A stretch of DNA of 64,000 nt, from assembly GCF_002269505.1 (NCBI RefSeq), contig NZ_NQKQ01000016.1:1-64000 (forward strand), written 5' to 3'. Source of the stretch: Pseudomonas fragi (GTDB lineage: Bacteria > Pseudomonadota > Gammaproteobacteria > Pseudomonadales > Pseudomonadaceae). Below are positions 37,534 through 47,011 of the stretch, piece after piece. Within the stretch, counting starts at the first letter, position 1; the number at the start of each line of letters is the position of its first letter. The position numbers and the translations under genes were made by a program. The notes under the pieces are model-generated. The model did no database searches, was not told the DNA's origin, and was given only the letters and a program-made list of their open reading frames with translations.

Positions 37534-38010
37534 CTATTGACCGAAAAACCCGGCACAGCATTTTTTGAACTTAAGGCCGCTGGCGCATGGGCAAGCATCA
37601 TTGCGCCCGACTTTGAGCGGTACGGTGGGGTCGATGAAGTACCAGCGCCCGCAGCTTTGCACAAAGGATGAACGCTCGCGATGGCTGTGTTCACCATTGG
37701 CATCGTGCCAGCGTGCAGTAAAGGTCACAAAGGCATGTTCTGGCTGGCCGCCGAACACTTCGCTGCTTTCAACGGTCAGCCCCAGCCAGGTGCTTTGTGC
37801 GCTCCAGTCGGCAATGGACTGGCGATCCAGCCCGGCTTGCTGCACAGGCAGGGTGGTGCTCACCAGGTAGTCAACAAGGCCCAGTACATAGGCGCTGTAG
37901 CGCGAGCGCATCAGTGTTTCGGCGCTTGGGGCCGGGTGGCCGTCGTGATAGTGCCCGCAGCAGGCGTCCAGCAGGTTGCCGCTGCCACAAGGGCAAATGG
38001 ATGTGCTCAT
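37534..38010 (-). CDS. ychJ: YchJ family protein (UPF0225)
   Basis: 158 residues. SEC-C motifs at both ends, [14 protein letters not shown] (6-19) and [16 protein letters not shown], enclose an NTF2-like domain with the family pattern [12 protein letters not shown] (33-44). Function is not known; zinc binding is expected. The start at 38010 is four bases after the DUF6231 stop, so the two are coupled. Confidence 0.88.
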   Translation of the reverse strand: MSTSICPCGSGNLLDACCGHYHDGHPAPSAETLMRSRYSAYVLGLVDYLVSTTLPVQQAGLDRQSIADWSAQSTWLGLTVESSEVFGGQPEHAFVTFTARWHDANGEHSHRERSSFVQSCGRWYFIDPTVPLKVGRNDACPCASGLKFKKCCAGFFGQ

Positions 38011-38014
38011 CGGG

Positions 38015-38512
38015 TTACCACCAATACTTGCCAAAGTTTTCCGGGTTGGCCCAAAACCTGGCATTGAGCCAGTCGGGTACTTGTTTGTACTCGCGCAAGT
38101 CATAAGTAAAGAGTGTCAGGACTTGCTCGTCACGCTGAAATCTCTCATTGCTTTGTAGTGCAAGGGCGAAAAAGTCGGTTTCTTTCCAGTCGCAGGCTGT
38201 GAGATCCGCTAACACGGCAATCCGGCTGGCATTGAGGTTGCGAATGCCACCCAGCAATTGCAGCCCGCTGTTTTTGGGCAAATGTTCCAGGCAGTCGATG
38301 ACCAGTGCCAGGTCAAAGCGTTGCGCGGCCAGGTTTTCCGGCAACGGGCCAGGCGCGGCGTGGGCAACCAGCGCGTCGGGGTGTGCAGCTTCAAAGGCGG
38401 CCAGTGCCGGGAAACTGCTGGCGCCGACCACGAGCAGGCGTTGTGGCGCATAACGATCAAGCAATGCCGCCAGCGCTTGCTGGGGTGTGCGTGTAGAAAT
38501 ACCGGGCGTCAT
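38015..38512 (-). CDS. DUF6231 family protein
   Basis: 165 residues. A Rossmann-like beginning ([20 protein letters not shown]) and [15 protein letters not shown] (about 66-80) resemble a degenerate methyltransferase. It ends [15 protein letters not shown] recognise it as DUF6231, common in Pseudomonas. No SAM-binding GxGxG is evident, so activity is doubtful. First gene of the four-gene unit, with GAGG before the ATG. Confidence 0.8.
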   Translation of the reverse strand: MTPGISTRTPQQALAALLDRYAPQRLLVVGASSFPALAAFEAAHPDALVAHAAPGPLPENLAAQRFDLALVIDCLEHLPKNSGLQLLGGIRNLNASRIAVLADLTACDWKETDFFALALQSNERFQRDEQVLTLFTYDLREYKQVPDWLNARFWANPENFGKYWW

Positions 38513-38669
38513 CGAAGGTCCTCACTTAGAGCGTCCAAGACTAGCCTGCGCAAGCCCTGCGGCCTAGTGGGCTGTTGCTGCTGCGGTCACTTTGCTGGCG
38601 CATACCCTGAGCGCAGTCTTTACTTCGTGTTGCAACGGCCTAACGCCGACCCTCAGGAGAGACCCCGTT

Positions 38670-39362
38670 ATGAGCATCATCAGAACAGCACTGCCTCTGG
38701 TTGTTCTCACCAGTGTATTGACGGGATGTGCCGGGTTGCAAAAAACAGACTGGCCCACCTGTGCCGCGGTCGGCGGTGTAGGCGGGGCGGCGTTGGGCGC
38801 AATCAACAGTTCCGCCTGGGCTGGGGGCGGGGCTTTGTTCGGCGCAGGTATGGCTGCGGCTTATTGCTGGGTTCACGGTGATGGCGATGCGGACGGCGAC
38901 GGCGTACCGGATAGCCGCGACAAGTGCCCGGACACCCCGAGGGGCGTGAAGGTCGATGCAGTGGGCTGCCCGATCGTGGCCGTGGTTGTGGTTGAAGAAG
39001 TGGTGGTGGTCAAGGAAGAAGCCATCGTAGTGCGCGATGTGAATTTTGAATTCAACTCCGCCAGGTTGACGGCTGCCGACAAGGACAAACTCAATGTAAT
39101 TGCCGAGCGCCTGAAAAAACACGCCGCAAACGCTCAGCTCAAAGTGACGGGGTATACCGACAGTGTGGGCAGCGAAGCCTATAACTTGAAACTGTCCAAG
39201 GCACGGGCGCAGTCGGTGGTTGAGTACTTGATCGAGAGTGGCGTGCCGCGCAGCCAGTTTGTATCGGTAGTGGGGGCGGGCGAGTCGAACCCGGTTGCCA
39301 GCAACCAGACCCCTGAAGGTCGCGCCCTGAACCGGCGTACCGAGATTCTGATCATCCGCTAA
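38670..39362 (+). CDS. OmpA family lipoprotein with TSP3-type calcium repeat
   Basis: 230 residues. Lipobox LTGC (Cys20). A glycine-rich segment (30-65) follows, then a thrombospondin type-3 motif GDADGDGVPDSRDKCPDTP (about 71-89), and an OmpA peptidoglycan-binding domain with NFEFNSARLTAADK (about 128-141). A Val/Glu-only stretch (VAVVVVEEVVVVKEEAIVV) links them. It would tether the outer membrane to peptidoglycan. AGGAGA precedes ATG 38670. Confidence 0.87.
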   Translation: MSIIRTALPLVVLTSVLTGCAGLQKTDWPTCAAVGGVGGAALGAINSSAWAGGGALFGAGMAAAYCWVHGDGDADGDGVPDSRDKCPDTPRGVKVDAVGCPIVAVVVVEEVVVVKEEAIVVRDVNFEFNSARLTAADKDKLNVIAERLKKHAANAQLKVTGYTDSVGSEAYNLKLSKARAQSVVEYLIESGVPRSQFVSVVGAGESNPVASNQTPEGRALNRRTEILIIR

Positions 39363-39500
39363 ATCACGCTCTGCGCTGCGGTTCTCCGCGGGCTTGAGCG
39401 AAAAGGCCAGGCGCGCGGTGAATCTTTTTGTAAGGGTATCTGGCGCCGTGCTCCTGCGAGCCGTTAATGTGCGTGCAAAGAACATGCTAAAGGCGGAGCT

Positions 39501-39779
39501 ATGAAGGTGCTTTGGGGGCTGGGTAAGGCATTGACGCTGTTGTTTTGGGGGCTGGTGCTGATCAATCTGTTGCAGCCCATGATCAATCCGTTTGATGTGC
39601 TGATTAATCTCGCCGGCGAGCTATTGCTGTTGACGCACCTGCTAGAGGTGCTGTTGTTGCGCAGTAGTCTGTCCGGCCGCCCGCATCCCTGGCGTGATCG
39701 CCTGTTGATACTCGTGCTTGGGATTTTCCACGCACACACCCTACCTGCTTCCCACGAACGAGATGCCAGCCATGCGTAA
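39501..39779 (+). CDS. DUF1145 family membrane protein
   Basis: 92 residues, two or three hydrophobic helices (FWGLVLINLLQPMINPF, LLLLTHLLEVLLLR), matching the small DUF1145 family common in Pseudomonas. Function unknown. GGAG is placed three bases before the ATG. Its end overlaps the start of the collagen-like gene by eight bases, suggesting co-translation. Confidence 0.82.
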   Translation: MKVLWGLGKALTLLFWGLVLINLLQPMINPFDVLINLAGELLLLTHLLEVLLLRSSLSGRPHPWRDRLLILVLGIFHAHTLPASHERDASHA

Positions 39780-40530
39780 GTTATGTTTAGTGGCGGCCTT
39801 GTGCAGCCCTGTTGTCCACGCCGAGGTGGTGTCGGTTGCAGCCAATTCGATGATGCGCTTGCCGGCCAATGTCAGTGTTCTGCGTTTGGAAAAGCTCGAC
39901 GTGGCTGACTACGGGACCTTGTTGATTCCGGCCGGCGTCACCCAGGTCAATATCGATCAATTGCACCTGGGCCGTGAGGCGCGCATCACCCTGGTGCCGG
40001 CAGAGCAGGGTATCGAGTTGCGGGTTGCCCGCGCCGAACTGGATGAAGGCAGCCAGATCAATGCCCGTGGTGCCACCGGAACCTTTGAAAAGCCAGCGCG
40101 GCCAGCGCGCAATCTGAGCCTGCGCATTGAGTCACTGCAAGCGCCGCAATTGTCCATCGATGCCCGCGGCGGCACCGGTGCGCCCGGTTTTGCAGGGCTT
40201 GATGGTGGCAACGGTGAAGAGCCTGGCTGTACCTGGGGGGCGGCGGGGTCCGGAGCCAATGGCGACAATGGTGGCAACGGACAATCCGGTGCTGCGGGTG
40301 GGCAGGTGCGGGTCGAGTTGCCTCGCGACTACCCGGCCGAGCAGGTCAGTGTGCGGGTTGATGGCGGTACGGGCGGCAAGCCCGGCGAGGCCGGACGCGC
40401 TGGCGCAGGCGGTAAGGCCAAGGGCTGTGTGGTGTATCGCACTGATGGTGGCAAGTCCGGCAAGCCGGGCCTGGCCGGGCAGCCGGGGGAAGCAGGTACT
40501 GCAGGTGCAGTGACTATCCAGCGGTTGTAA
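39772..40530 (+). CDS. Secreted collagen-like repeat protein
   Basis: 252 residues. A signal peptide (MRKLCLVAALCSPVVHA) is followed by a beta-strand region (20-125) and then Gly-rich segments with G-x-y character: GGTGAPGFAGLDGGNG, GKPGEAGRAGAGGKAKG and SGKPGLAGQPGEAGTAG. The repeats are interrupted by RVELPRDYPAEQVSVRV. Two Cys (CTW, GCVVY) may form a disulfide. An alternative ATG lies nine bases upstream. Surface or periplasmic protein, role unknown. Confidence 0.75.
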   Translation: MRKLCLVAALCSPVVHAEVVSVAANSMMRLPANVSVLRLEKLDVADYGTLLIPAGVTQVNIDQLHLGREARITLVPAEQGIELRVARAELDEGSQINARGATGTFEKPARPARNLSLRIESLQAPQLSIDARGGTGAPGFAGLDGGNGEEPGCTWGAAGSGANGDNGGNGQSGAAGGQVRVELPRDYPAEQVSVRVDGGTGGKPGEAGRAGAGGKAKGCVVYRTDGGKSGKPGLAGQPGEAGTAGAVTIQRL

Positions 40531-40597
40531 CCTGTGCAGGGCAGGCAACATCCGCTGAGGGGTTCTTGATTGGGCTTGGTCTATAACTATCCGGCTT

Positions 40598-41062
40598 TCA
40601 AAAAGTCGGCCGTGCCGCCGCAATCGCCACCAATACCAGCCCCACAATCAGGTTGCCCCCCACCAGCCGGCGAATCCGCACCATAACCGCCGCCCCGTCA
40701 GCCCATGCCTGGGCTTCGACTGCCTTGCGCAGCTCGGGTAGCTGAAGCGATTGAATACGGATAAACAGAGCCATCATCACGATGTACAAACCCATCATGA
40801 TCTGCACATAGCGCGGCGCCGTTTCAAAACCGTTAAAGCGCATTTGCAGAAGACCCACACCGCTGATCGGCAAAATCACCACTGCGATCCAGACCCAGAC
40901 AAAAAAACGTTGAAACACTTCTACCCACAGCTTCAGCCGCGCCGGGCCTTCAAGGGCCGTGACAGCCGCAGGGCGCAGGATCATCCAGGCGAAAAACATG
41001 CCGCCCACCCAGATCAGGGCGGCCAGTACATGCAGGCTATAGGCGAGGGCAAAAGCGGTCAT
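40598..41062 (-). CDS. CopD family membrane protein
   Basis: 154 residues, four hydrophobic helices, with HVLAALIWVGGMFFAWMILRP at 11-31, the N-terminal pattern of CopD-domain proteins. In such proteins His and Trp in helix 1 are conserved. A role in copper handling is only inferred from the name-giving family. Stands alone, divergent from dinG. Confidence 0.82.
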   Translation of the reverse strand: MTAFALAYSLHVLAALIWVGGMFFAWMILRPAAVTALEGPARLKLWVEVFQRFFVWVWIAVVILPISGVGLLQMRFNGFETAPRYVQIMMGLYIVMMALFIRIQSLQLPELRKAVEAQAWADGAAVMVRIRRLVGGNLIVGLVLVAIAAARPTF

Positions 41063-41160
41063 TGGGGTACTCCGTTCGGCGCGGGATGAATTAGCGGGGT
41101 ATGATAGCGGCCAATCGAACCACTGAAAATTTATCCAGCGTTTCTTGCGCCCGAAGAATC

Positions 41161-43305
41161 ATGATTAGTAACGAACTCAAAACCCAGATCCAGGGCGCTT
41201 ACTCGCGTTTTCTCGAATCCAAGAGCCTCAAGCCGCGTTACGGTCAGCGTTTGATGATCGCTGAAGTGGCCAAGGTGCTGGGTGATATCGACACCGACGA
41301 AGAAAACCACCGCAGTGGCGACCCCGCCGTGGTCGCCGTAGAAGCGGGCACCGGCACCGGCAAGACCGTGGCTTACTGCCTGGCCGCCATTCCGGTGGCC
41401 AAGGCTGCAGGTAAACGGCTGGTGGTCGCTACCGCGACGGTCGCCCTGCAGGAGCAGATCGTCTACAAGGACCTCCCGGACCTGATGCGCAACAGCGGGC
41501 TGAACTTCAGCTTTGCCCTGGCAAAGGGCCGTGGCCGCTACATGTGCCTGTCCAAACTCGACATGCTGCTGCAAGAGGGCCACGCGCAAACCGCGACGGC
41601 GCAGCTGTTCGAGGAAGAAGGCTTCAAGATCGAAGTCGATGAGGCCAGCCAGAAGCTGTTTACCAGCATGATCGAAAAGCTGGCCGGCAATAAATGGGAC
41701 GGCGACCGTGACAGCTGGCCCCAGGCCCTTGAAGACCAGGACTGGGCGCGCCTGACCACCGATCACAGCCAGTGCACCAACCGTCATTGCCCCAACTTTG
41801 GCCAATGCGCCTTCTACAAGGCACGTGAAGGCATGAGCAAGGTCGATGTGATTGTTACCAACCACGACATGGTCCTGGCTGACCTTGCCCTGGGCGGCGG
41901 TGCCGTGTTGCCCGACCCGCGTGACACCGTCTACGTGTTCGACGAAGGCCATCACCTGCCAGACAAGGCCATTGGCCATTTTGCCCACTACACCCGTTTG
42001 CGTTCTACCGCCGATTGGTTGGAGCAAACTGCCAAAAACCTCACCAAACTGTTGGCCCAGCACCCGTTGCCGGGCGACCTGGGGCGTTTGCTGGAGCAAG
42101 TGCCGGAGCTGGCCAAAGAGATCAAGGCTCAGCAACAGTTCATGTTCACCGCCTGTGAGCAAATTGCCGACTTTAAAGTCGGTGAAGAGCCTGAAGGTCG
42201 TGAACGCCCGCGCCACCGTTTTATTGGCGGCCTGATCCCCGATCATATGCGTGAAATGGGCATCGAACTGAAAAAAGGCTTTTCGCGTCTGACTGACCTT
42301 TTCACTCGTCTGACCGAGATTCTCAAGGACGGCATGGACGGTGAGGTCAATATCGGCATCACCAGCAACCAGGCTGAAGAGTGGTACCCGCTGTTTGGCA
42401 GTTTGCTGTCCCGTGCCCAGGGCAACTGGGAGTTGTGGACCGCCTTTACTGTCGAAGACCCTGAAGACAACCCGCCGATGGCGCGCTGGTTGACCCTGGC
42501 GGAAAGCGGTTCGCTGTTTGATATCGAGGTCAACGCCAGCCCCATACTGGCGGCCGAGATGCTGCGTCGTAATTTGTGGAACGTCGCCTATGGCGTGCTT
42601 GTCACCTCGGCCACCCTGACCGCGCTGGGCACCTTCGACCGTTTTCGCATGCGTGCGGGCCTGCCCAAGGCCGCCGTGACGGCGGTGGTGCCAAGCCCCT
42701 TCCATCATGCCGACGCAGGTGTGCTGCGGGTGCCGGACCTCAAGGCCGACCCCCGTGACGCCACCGCCCACACGGCGGCGATCATTCGTGAGCTGCCGGC
42801 CCTGGTCGAGGGGTCGCGGGGCACGCTGGTGCTGTTTTCATCGCGCAAGCAAATGCAGGACGTGTTTGACGGCTTGGAGCGCGACTGGCGCAAACAAGTG
42901 TTTATCCAGGGCAACCTGTCCAAGCAGGAAACCCTCAACAAACACAAGGCGCGGGTCGATGGCGGGGAGTCCAGCGTGTTGTTCGGCCTGGCCAGTTTTG
43001 CCGAGGGCGTGGATTTGCCCGGTGCCTACTGCGAGCACGTGGTGATTGCCAAAATTCCGTTCTCGGTGCCCGATGATCCGGTTGAAGCGGCACTGGCCGA
43101 GTGGATCGAAGCGCGCGGCGGCAACCCCTTCATGGAGATATCCGTGCCCGACGCCTCGCTCAAGCTGGTACAGGCTTGCGGGCGTCTGCTGCGTACCGAA
43201 CAGGATCGCGGCACCATCACCTTGCTGGACCGGCGCCTGGTTACCCAGCGCTATGGCAAAGCGATTCTGAATGCACTGCCGCCATTCAGGCGCGAAATTT
43301 CTTAA
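41161..43305 (+). CDS. dinG: ATP-dependent DNA helicase DinG
   Basis: 714 residues, XPD-like superfamily 2 helicase. Walker A EAGTGTGKT (61-69), four cluster Cys (129, 205, 210, 216) and the DEGH box at 261-264 in place of DEAH, as in DinG. It unwinds 5'-3' and resolves R-loops and quadruplexes during repair. ATG 41161 is chosen over an in-frame ATG 60 bases upstream because of the MISNELK N-terminus. Confidence 0.94.
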   Translation: MISNELKTQIQGAYSRFLESKSLKPRYGQRLMIAEVAKVLGDIDTDEENHRSGDPAVVAVEAGTGTGKTVAYCLAAIPVAKAAGKRLVVATATVALQEQIVYKDLPDLMRNSGLNFSFALAKGRGRYMCLSKLDMLLQEGHAQTATAQLFEEEGFKIEVDEASQKLFTSMIEKLAGNKWDGDRDSWPQALEDQDWARLTTDHSQCTNRHCPNFGQCAFYKAREGMSKVDVIVTNHDMVLADLALGGGAVLPDPRDTVYVFDEGHHLPDKAIGHFAHYTRLRSTADWLEQTAKNLTKLLAQHPLPGDLGRLLEQVPELAKEIKAQQQFMFTACEQIADFKVGEEPEGRERPRHRFIGGLIPDHMREMGIELKKGFSRLTDLFTRLTEILKDGMDGEVNIGITSNQAEEWYPLFGSLLSRAQGNWELWTAFTVEDPEDNPPMARWLTLAESGSLFDIEVNASPILAAEMLRRNLWNVAYGVLVTSATLTALGTFDRFRMRAGLPKAAVTAVVPSPFHHADAGVLRVPDLKADPRDATAHTAAIIRELPALVEGSRGTLVLFSSRKQMQDVFDGLERDWRKQVFIQGNLSKQETLNKHKARVDGGESSVLFGLASFAEGVDLPGAYCEHVVIAKIPFSVPDDPVEAALAEWIEARGGNPFMEISVPDASLKLVQACGRLLRTEQDRGTITLLDRRLVTQRYGKAILNALPPFRREIS

Positions 43306-43400
43306 GCGCGAGTCGGCGTTATCGTCGACTTTGCTGTCTATGCTTTGACTTTCACCACCTCACAGGCCGGTTTTCGGCCGTTTGGGAGAACCAGATCCAT

Positions 43401-45752
43401 ATGATTCGCCGTTCGCTGTCTGCTGTTTTTGCGTTGCTGGTCACGACTCCGCTGTTGGCGGCGCCTGCTGGCCAACAAACCCTGTTCAATTTCGTTCGCC
43501 CGGCCGATGTGGTGCAAGTGGCGACCGCGGATGCGAGCTTGCCGCAATACAATGCGGAGCAAACAGCCGAAGGCGAAGTGCTGCGCCGCGTCACGTTCAA
43601 CCCGGCCGTCGCCCCCAGCCTGCGTTTGACCCCGCAAAGCGGGGTATGGGACTGGTCGCAGTCCGGGATGATGACGCTGCGTATCCAGAACGCGATGAAC
43701 TGGGCGCTCACGCTCGACGTAACCGTCCAGAGCAGCAACGGCAAAACCCTGACCAGCCGTGTCGACTTGCCGGCTGGCCCGGCGCAGACCCTGCTGTTGC
43801 CACTCAAGGCCAATTCGCCGCTCAGCCAGGGCATGCGTGCCGGCCCGCCCATGCCGATGACGCTCGATGGGCAGCGCATTCTGCTGGCCAGCAGCCAGGG
43901 TGAGATTGACTTGAGCCAGGTGGTGTCAGTAAGTCTGTCGATACCGCAGCCGACTGCCGCACAAAGCATTTTGCTGGAACGGTTCGGCGTGCAGGACGGT
44001 ACAGGCGTGATCAAGGCCGTGTACGGCTCGATTGTCGACGGTTATGGCCAGTCGACCCGTGCCAAATGGCCGGAACGCGTAGCCAATGATGACCAGCTCA
44101 AGGCTGCGGCCGCCAAGGAACAGCAGCAACTCAAGGGTTGGTTGGCCGGCCGTGCAGACCAGGACAAGTATGGCGGCTGGCTGAAAGGCCCGGGGTTTGA
44201 GGCGACCGGGTTCTTTCGCACCGAAAAGCGCAATGGTCGCTGGAACCTGATCACCCCTGAAGGTCATCCGTTCTACTCGCTGGGCCTAAACGCCGTGACG
44301 GCCAACGACAGCCAGACCTACGTTGCAGGCCGCGAGTGGATGTTCACCGATTTGCCCCATGAAGGCGCACCGCTGGCCAGTTACTACGGCGTCGCCAACA
44401 ACAACAGCGGCAATGCCTCCACCCAGGGCCGGGCTTTCAACTCGGGCAGCTGGTACAACTTTTATGGCGCCAACCTGCAACGGATCTACGGCGATCCTTG
44501 TGCCGAGCCCGGCCCCGAGGCGGCCAGCAAGCCTGCCGCCCCTTGTGCGCCGCATGCGTTTGATGCCAAACGCTGGCAAACCCGCACCCTGGACCGTTTG
44601 CAGGCATGGGGCTTCAACACCATCGGCAACTGGAGCGACCCTGAACTGGGCCTCAACGACCGCGTGCCTTACACCTTGCCGCTGTCGATTGTCGGTGACT
44701 ACACCAGCATCAGCACCGGTACCGACTGGTGGGGCGGCATGCCCGATCCGTTTGACCCGCGCTTTGCCATGGCTACCGAACGCGCCGTGGCCATTGCCGC
44801 CCGCGACCACCGCGATGATCCGTGGCTGATCGGCTACTTTGCCGACAACGAACTGGCCTGGGCCGGCCCCGGTGATGATGCAAAATCGCGCTATGCATTG
44901 GCCCTCGGCACGTTGCGCATGACCACGGACGTACCCGCCAAGCGTGCCTTCCTCAAGCAACTGCGCGACAAGTACCGCAACCAGCAGGGCCTGTCCAAGG
45001 CCTGGGGTGTTGAAATCCCGGCGTGGGAGCTGATGGAAGACCCGGGTTTCGAAGGGCCTTTGCCCAACGCCGAGCACCCGGAAATCGAAGCGGATTATCA
45101 GTACTTCCAGAAAGTCTTTGCCGATACCTACTTCAAGACCATTGCCGATTCGCTGAAATGGCATGCTCCCAACCACTTGTTGCTGGGCGGGCGCTTTGCC
45201 GTCAGTACCCCGGAGGCCGTGGCATCCTGTGCCAAATACTGCGATGTACTGAGCTTCAACTTCTACACCCTGCAACCGCAGGACGGTTATGACTTCGCCA
45301 AACTGCGCGAGCTGGACAAACCGGTGATGATTACCGAGTTCAACTTCGGCTCCCGTGACCGCGGCCCGTTCTGGGGCGGCGTCACTGAAGTAGCCAACGA
45401 AGAGGCGCGTGGCCCGGCCTACAGCAAGTTCCTCAAGCAGGCAGTGGCAGAACCGTCGATTGTCGGCGTGCATTGGTTCCAGTACCTGGACCAGCCTGTC
45501 ACCGGGCGCTTGCTCGATGGTGAAAATGGCCATTTCGGCATGATCGGCATCACCGACCTGCCGTTTACCGGCTTTGTCGACAGCGTACGCAAAGCCAACC
45601 TGCAGGCTCTCGACCAACTGGGTCAGGAGGCAGCCAAGGCCCAGGCCGAGGCCGAGAAGTCAGTCAAAGCCCCGGTGCATGCAACCGATGACGGCAGCGG
45701 CGGGCGCTCTGGCACAGGGCATGCAGGCGGTCACTCGGGCAAGGGTCACTGA
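43401..45752 (+). CDS. Secreted GH50-like glycoside hydrolase (beta-agarase-like)
   Basis: 783 residues. Signal peptide of about 20-22 residues (ALLVTTPLLAAPA), an N-terminal carbohydrate-binding-like beta domain (25-220), and a TIM barrel from about 250 with NGRWNLITPEGHPFYSLG. Probable acid/base Glu484 is in GYFADNELAW and nucleophile Glu646 in VMITEFNFG, the clan GH-A layout seen in GH50 agarases. The tail is Ala/Glu helical then Gly/His-rich (GGRSGTGHAGGHSGKGH). Substrate not known; an exopolysaccharide is possible. Confidence 0.72.
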   Translation: MIRRSLSAVFALLVTTPLLAAPAGQQTLFNFVRPADVVQVATADASLPQYNAEQTAEGEVLRRVTFNPAVAPSLRLTPQSGVWDWSQSGMMTLRIQNAMNWALTLDVTVQSSNGKTLTSRVDLPAGPAQTLLLPLKANSPLSQGMRAGPPMPMTLDGQRILLASSQGEIDLSQVVSVSLSIPQPTAAQSILLERFGVQDGTGVIKAVYGSIVDGYGQSTRAKWPERVANDDQLKAAAAKEQQQLKGWLAGRADQDKYGGWLKGPGFEATGFFRTEKRNGRWNLITPEGHPFYSLGLNAVTANDSQTYVAGREWMFTDLPHEGAPLASYYGVANNNSGNASTQGRAFNSGSWYNFYGANLQRIYGDPCAEPGPEAASKPAAPCAPHAFDAKRWQTRTLDRLQAWGFNTIGNWSDPELGLNDRVPYTLPLSIVGDYTSISTGTDWWGGMPDPFDPRFAMATERAVAIAARDHRDDPWLIGYFADNELAWAGPGDDAKSRYALALGTLRMTTDVPAKRAFLKQLRDKYRNQQGLSKAWGVEIPAWELMEDPGFEGPLPNAEHPEIEADYQYFQKVFADTYFKTIADSLKWHAPNHLLLGGRFAVSTPEAVASCAKYCDVLSFNFYTLQPQDGYDFAKLRELDKPVMITEFNFGSRDRGPFWGGVTEVANEEARGPAYSKFLKQAVAEPSIVGVHWFQYLDQPVTGRLLDGENGHFGMIGITDLPFTGFVDSVRKANLQALDQLGQEAAKAQAEAEKSVKAPVHATDDGSGGRSGTGHAGGHSGKGH

Positions 45753-45865
45753 TTTTTCCTACCCGATGGGCGGTGATGTATTTCGTCGCCCACCGGGGCG
45801 TTCTCCCTGTTCAATTCCCACTTTAAAACTAAGGTCTTCCATTCCAACTGAATGGAGTCTTCGAA

Positions 45866-47011
45866 ATGGAAGCGAAAGGGAAGTGTGCAAGTGGGTTCGA
45901 AGCCGTTCAGCAAGCCTTTGAGGCGATCTTTGATGATCCTCAAGAGCGTGGAGCCGGGGTTTGTGTGCAGGTCGGCGGCGAAACCGTTGTCGATTTATGG
46001 GCGGGCGTGGCGGATCTGGAGGGCAACCAGCCCTGGCAGCACGACACGCTGGTTAACACCTATTGCTGCATCAAACCCTTCACCGCCATCGCGGCGTTGA
46101 TGTTGGTCGAAGAGGGCAAGCTGGAGCTGGACCAGACTGTTGCCCATTATTGGCCGGAATTTGCCCAGGGCGGCAAGCAGGACATCACCTTGCGCCAGGT
46201 GTTGTGCCATACCTCCGGTATCCCGGCGCTGCGTTTGCCCAGCCGCACACCGATCATGTACGACTGGGATGCAATGGCCGAAGTCGTCGCGGCAGAGCCC
46301 TTGTGGTGGGAACCTGGTACCGACGTCGGCTACGGCGCCACCACCTATGGATGGATTATTGGCGAGTTGATTCGCCGGGCCGACGGCCGCGACCCCTGCA
46401 CTTTTATTAGCGAGCGAATTTCCGAGCCCAACAACCTGGAAGTGCATATGGGCGTTGATGCCGAGCACTTCCATCGCATTGCCAGCTTCGAGCGCGCTGA
46501 AGGGCGGGTCGGGGACCAATACGCAGTGGACTTGCGTACGGTGATGGTCAATGAGCCTGAGCATGTCGCGACCCTTGCGTTTACCAACCCGTCCAATGCC
46601 TCCCGGCAAACAGCGGACCCGCGCTGGTGGGCTCATCGCCATCCCGGAGTCAATGGCCACGGTACGGCTCATGGTCTGGCCGGTTTTTACAGCGCCCTGA
46701 TGGGCGGGCGCCTGGTGGGGCCTGAAATGCTTGCAGAGTTTACCCGTGAGCACAGTAATGACATGGACCGCACGCTGCTGCGGCCCATGCGTTATGGCCT
46801 GGGCTGCATGATGGAGCAACCGGCGGACCCGGGAGCGTCCCATCGCATGGGGCCCAAGGCTTTCGGTCATGTCGGGCTGGGCGGGCCGATTTCCTTTGCC
46901 GACCCTGAGCGTGACGTGAGCTTTGGCTTTGTCACTACCACCATGGGCAGCCATGTGCTGATGGACCCGCGTGTGCAAAAACTGGCGCCTTTGGTGTATG
47001 CCGCGCTGTAG
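45866..47011 (+). CDS. Class C beta-lactamase-fold protein with Cys at the catalytic Ser position
   Basis: 381 residues, same length and alignment as the next gene. The S-x-x-K motif reads C67-C-I-K70 instead of S67-C-T-K70; Lys70 and Tyr156 (GYGATTY) are kept. Other family parts are intact (WAGVADLEG, YGWIIGELIRR, GHVGLGGPISFADP). It may be an inactive partner, a thiol hydrolase, or have changed function. GGAG eight bases ahead supports the start. No signal peptide, so cytoplasmic. Confidence 0.85.
   Translation: MEAKGKCASGFEAVQQAFEAIFDDPQERGAGVCVQVGGETVVDLWAGVADLEGNQPWQHDTLVNTYCCIKPFTAIAALMLVEEGKLELDQTVAHYWPEFAQGGKQDITLRQVLCHTSGIPALRLPSRTPIMYDWDAMAEVVAAEPLWWEPGTDVGYGATTYGWIIGELIRRADGRDPCTFISERISEPNNLEVHMGVDAEHFHRIASFERAEGRVGDQYAVDLRTVMVNEPEHVATLAFTNPSNASRQTADPRWWAHRHPGVNGHGTAHGLAGFYSALMGGRLVGPEMLAEFTREHSNDMDRTLLRPMRYGLGCMMEQPADPGASHRMGPKAFGHVGLGGPISFADPERDVSFGFVTTTMGSHVLMDPRVQKLAPLVYAAL

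Noticed and set aside
41131..42771. 546-codon open frame antisense to dinG
   Set aside because: It is the complement of a well-supported helicase gene in GC-rich codons; no family features and no plausible start site.
44286..45617. 443-codon open frame antisense to the glycosidase gene
   Set aside because: The plus-strand protein has signal peptide and catalytic motifs; the antisense frame has none.
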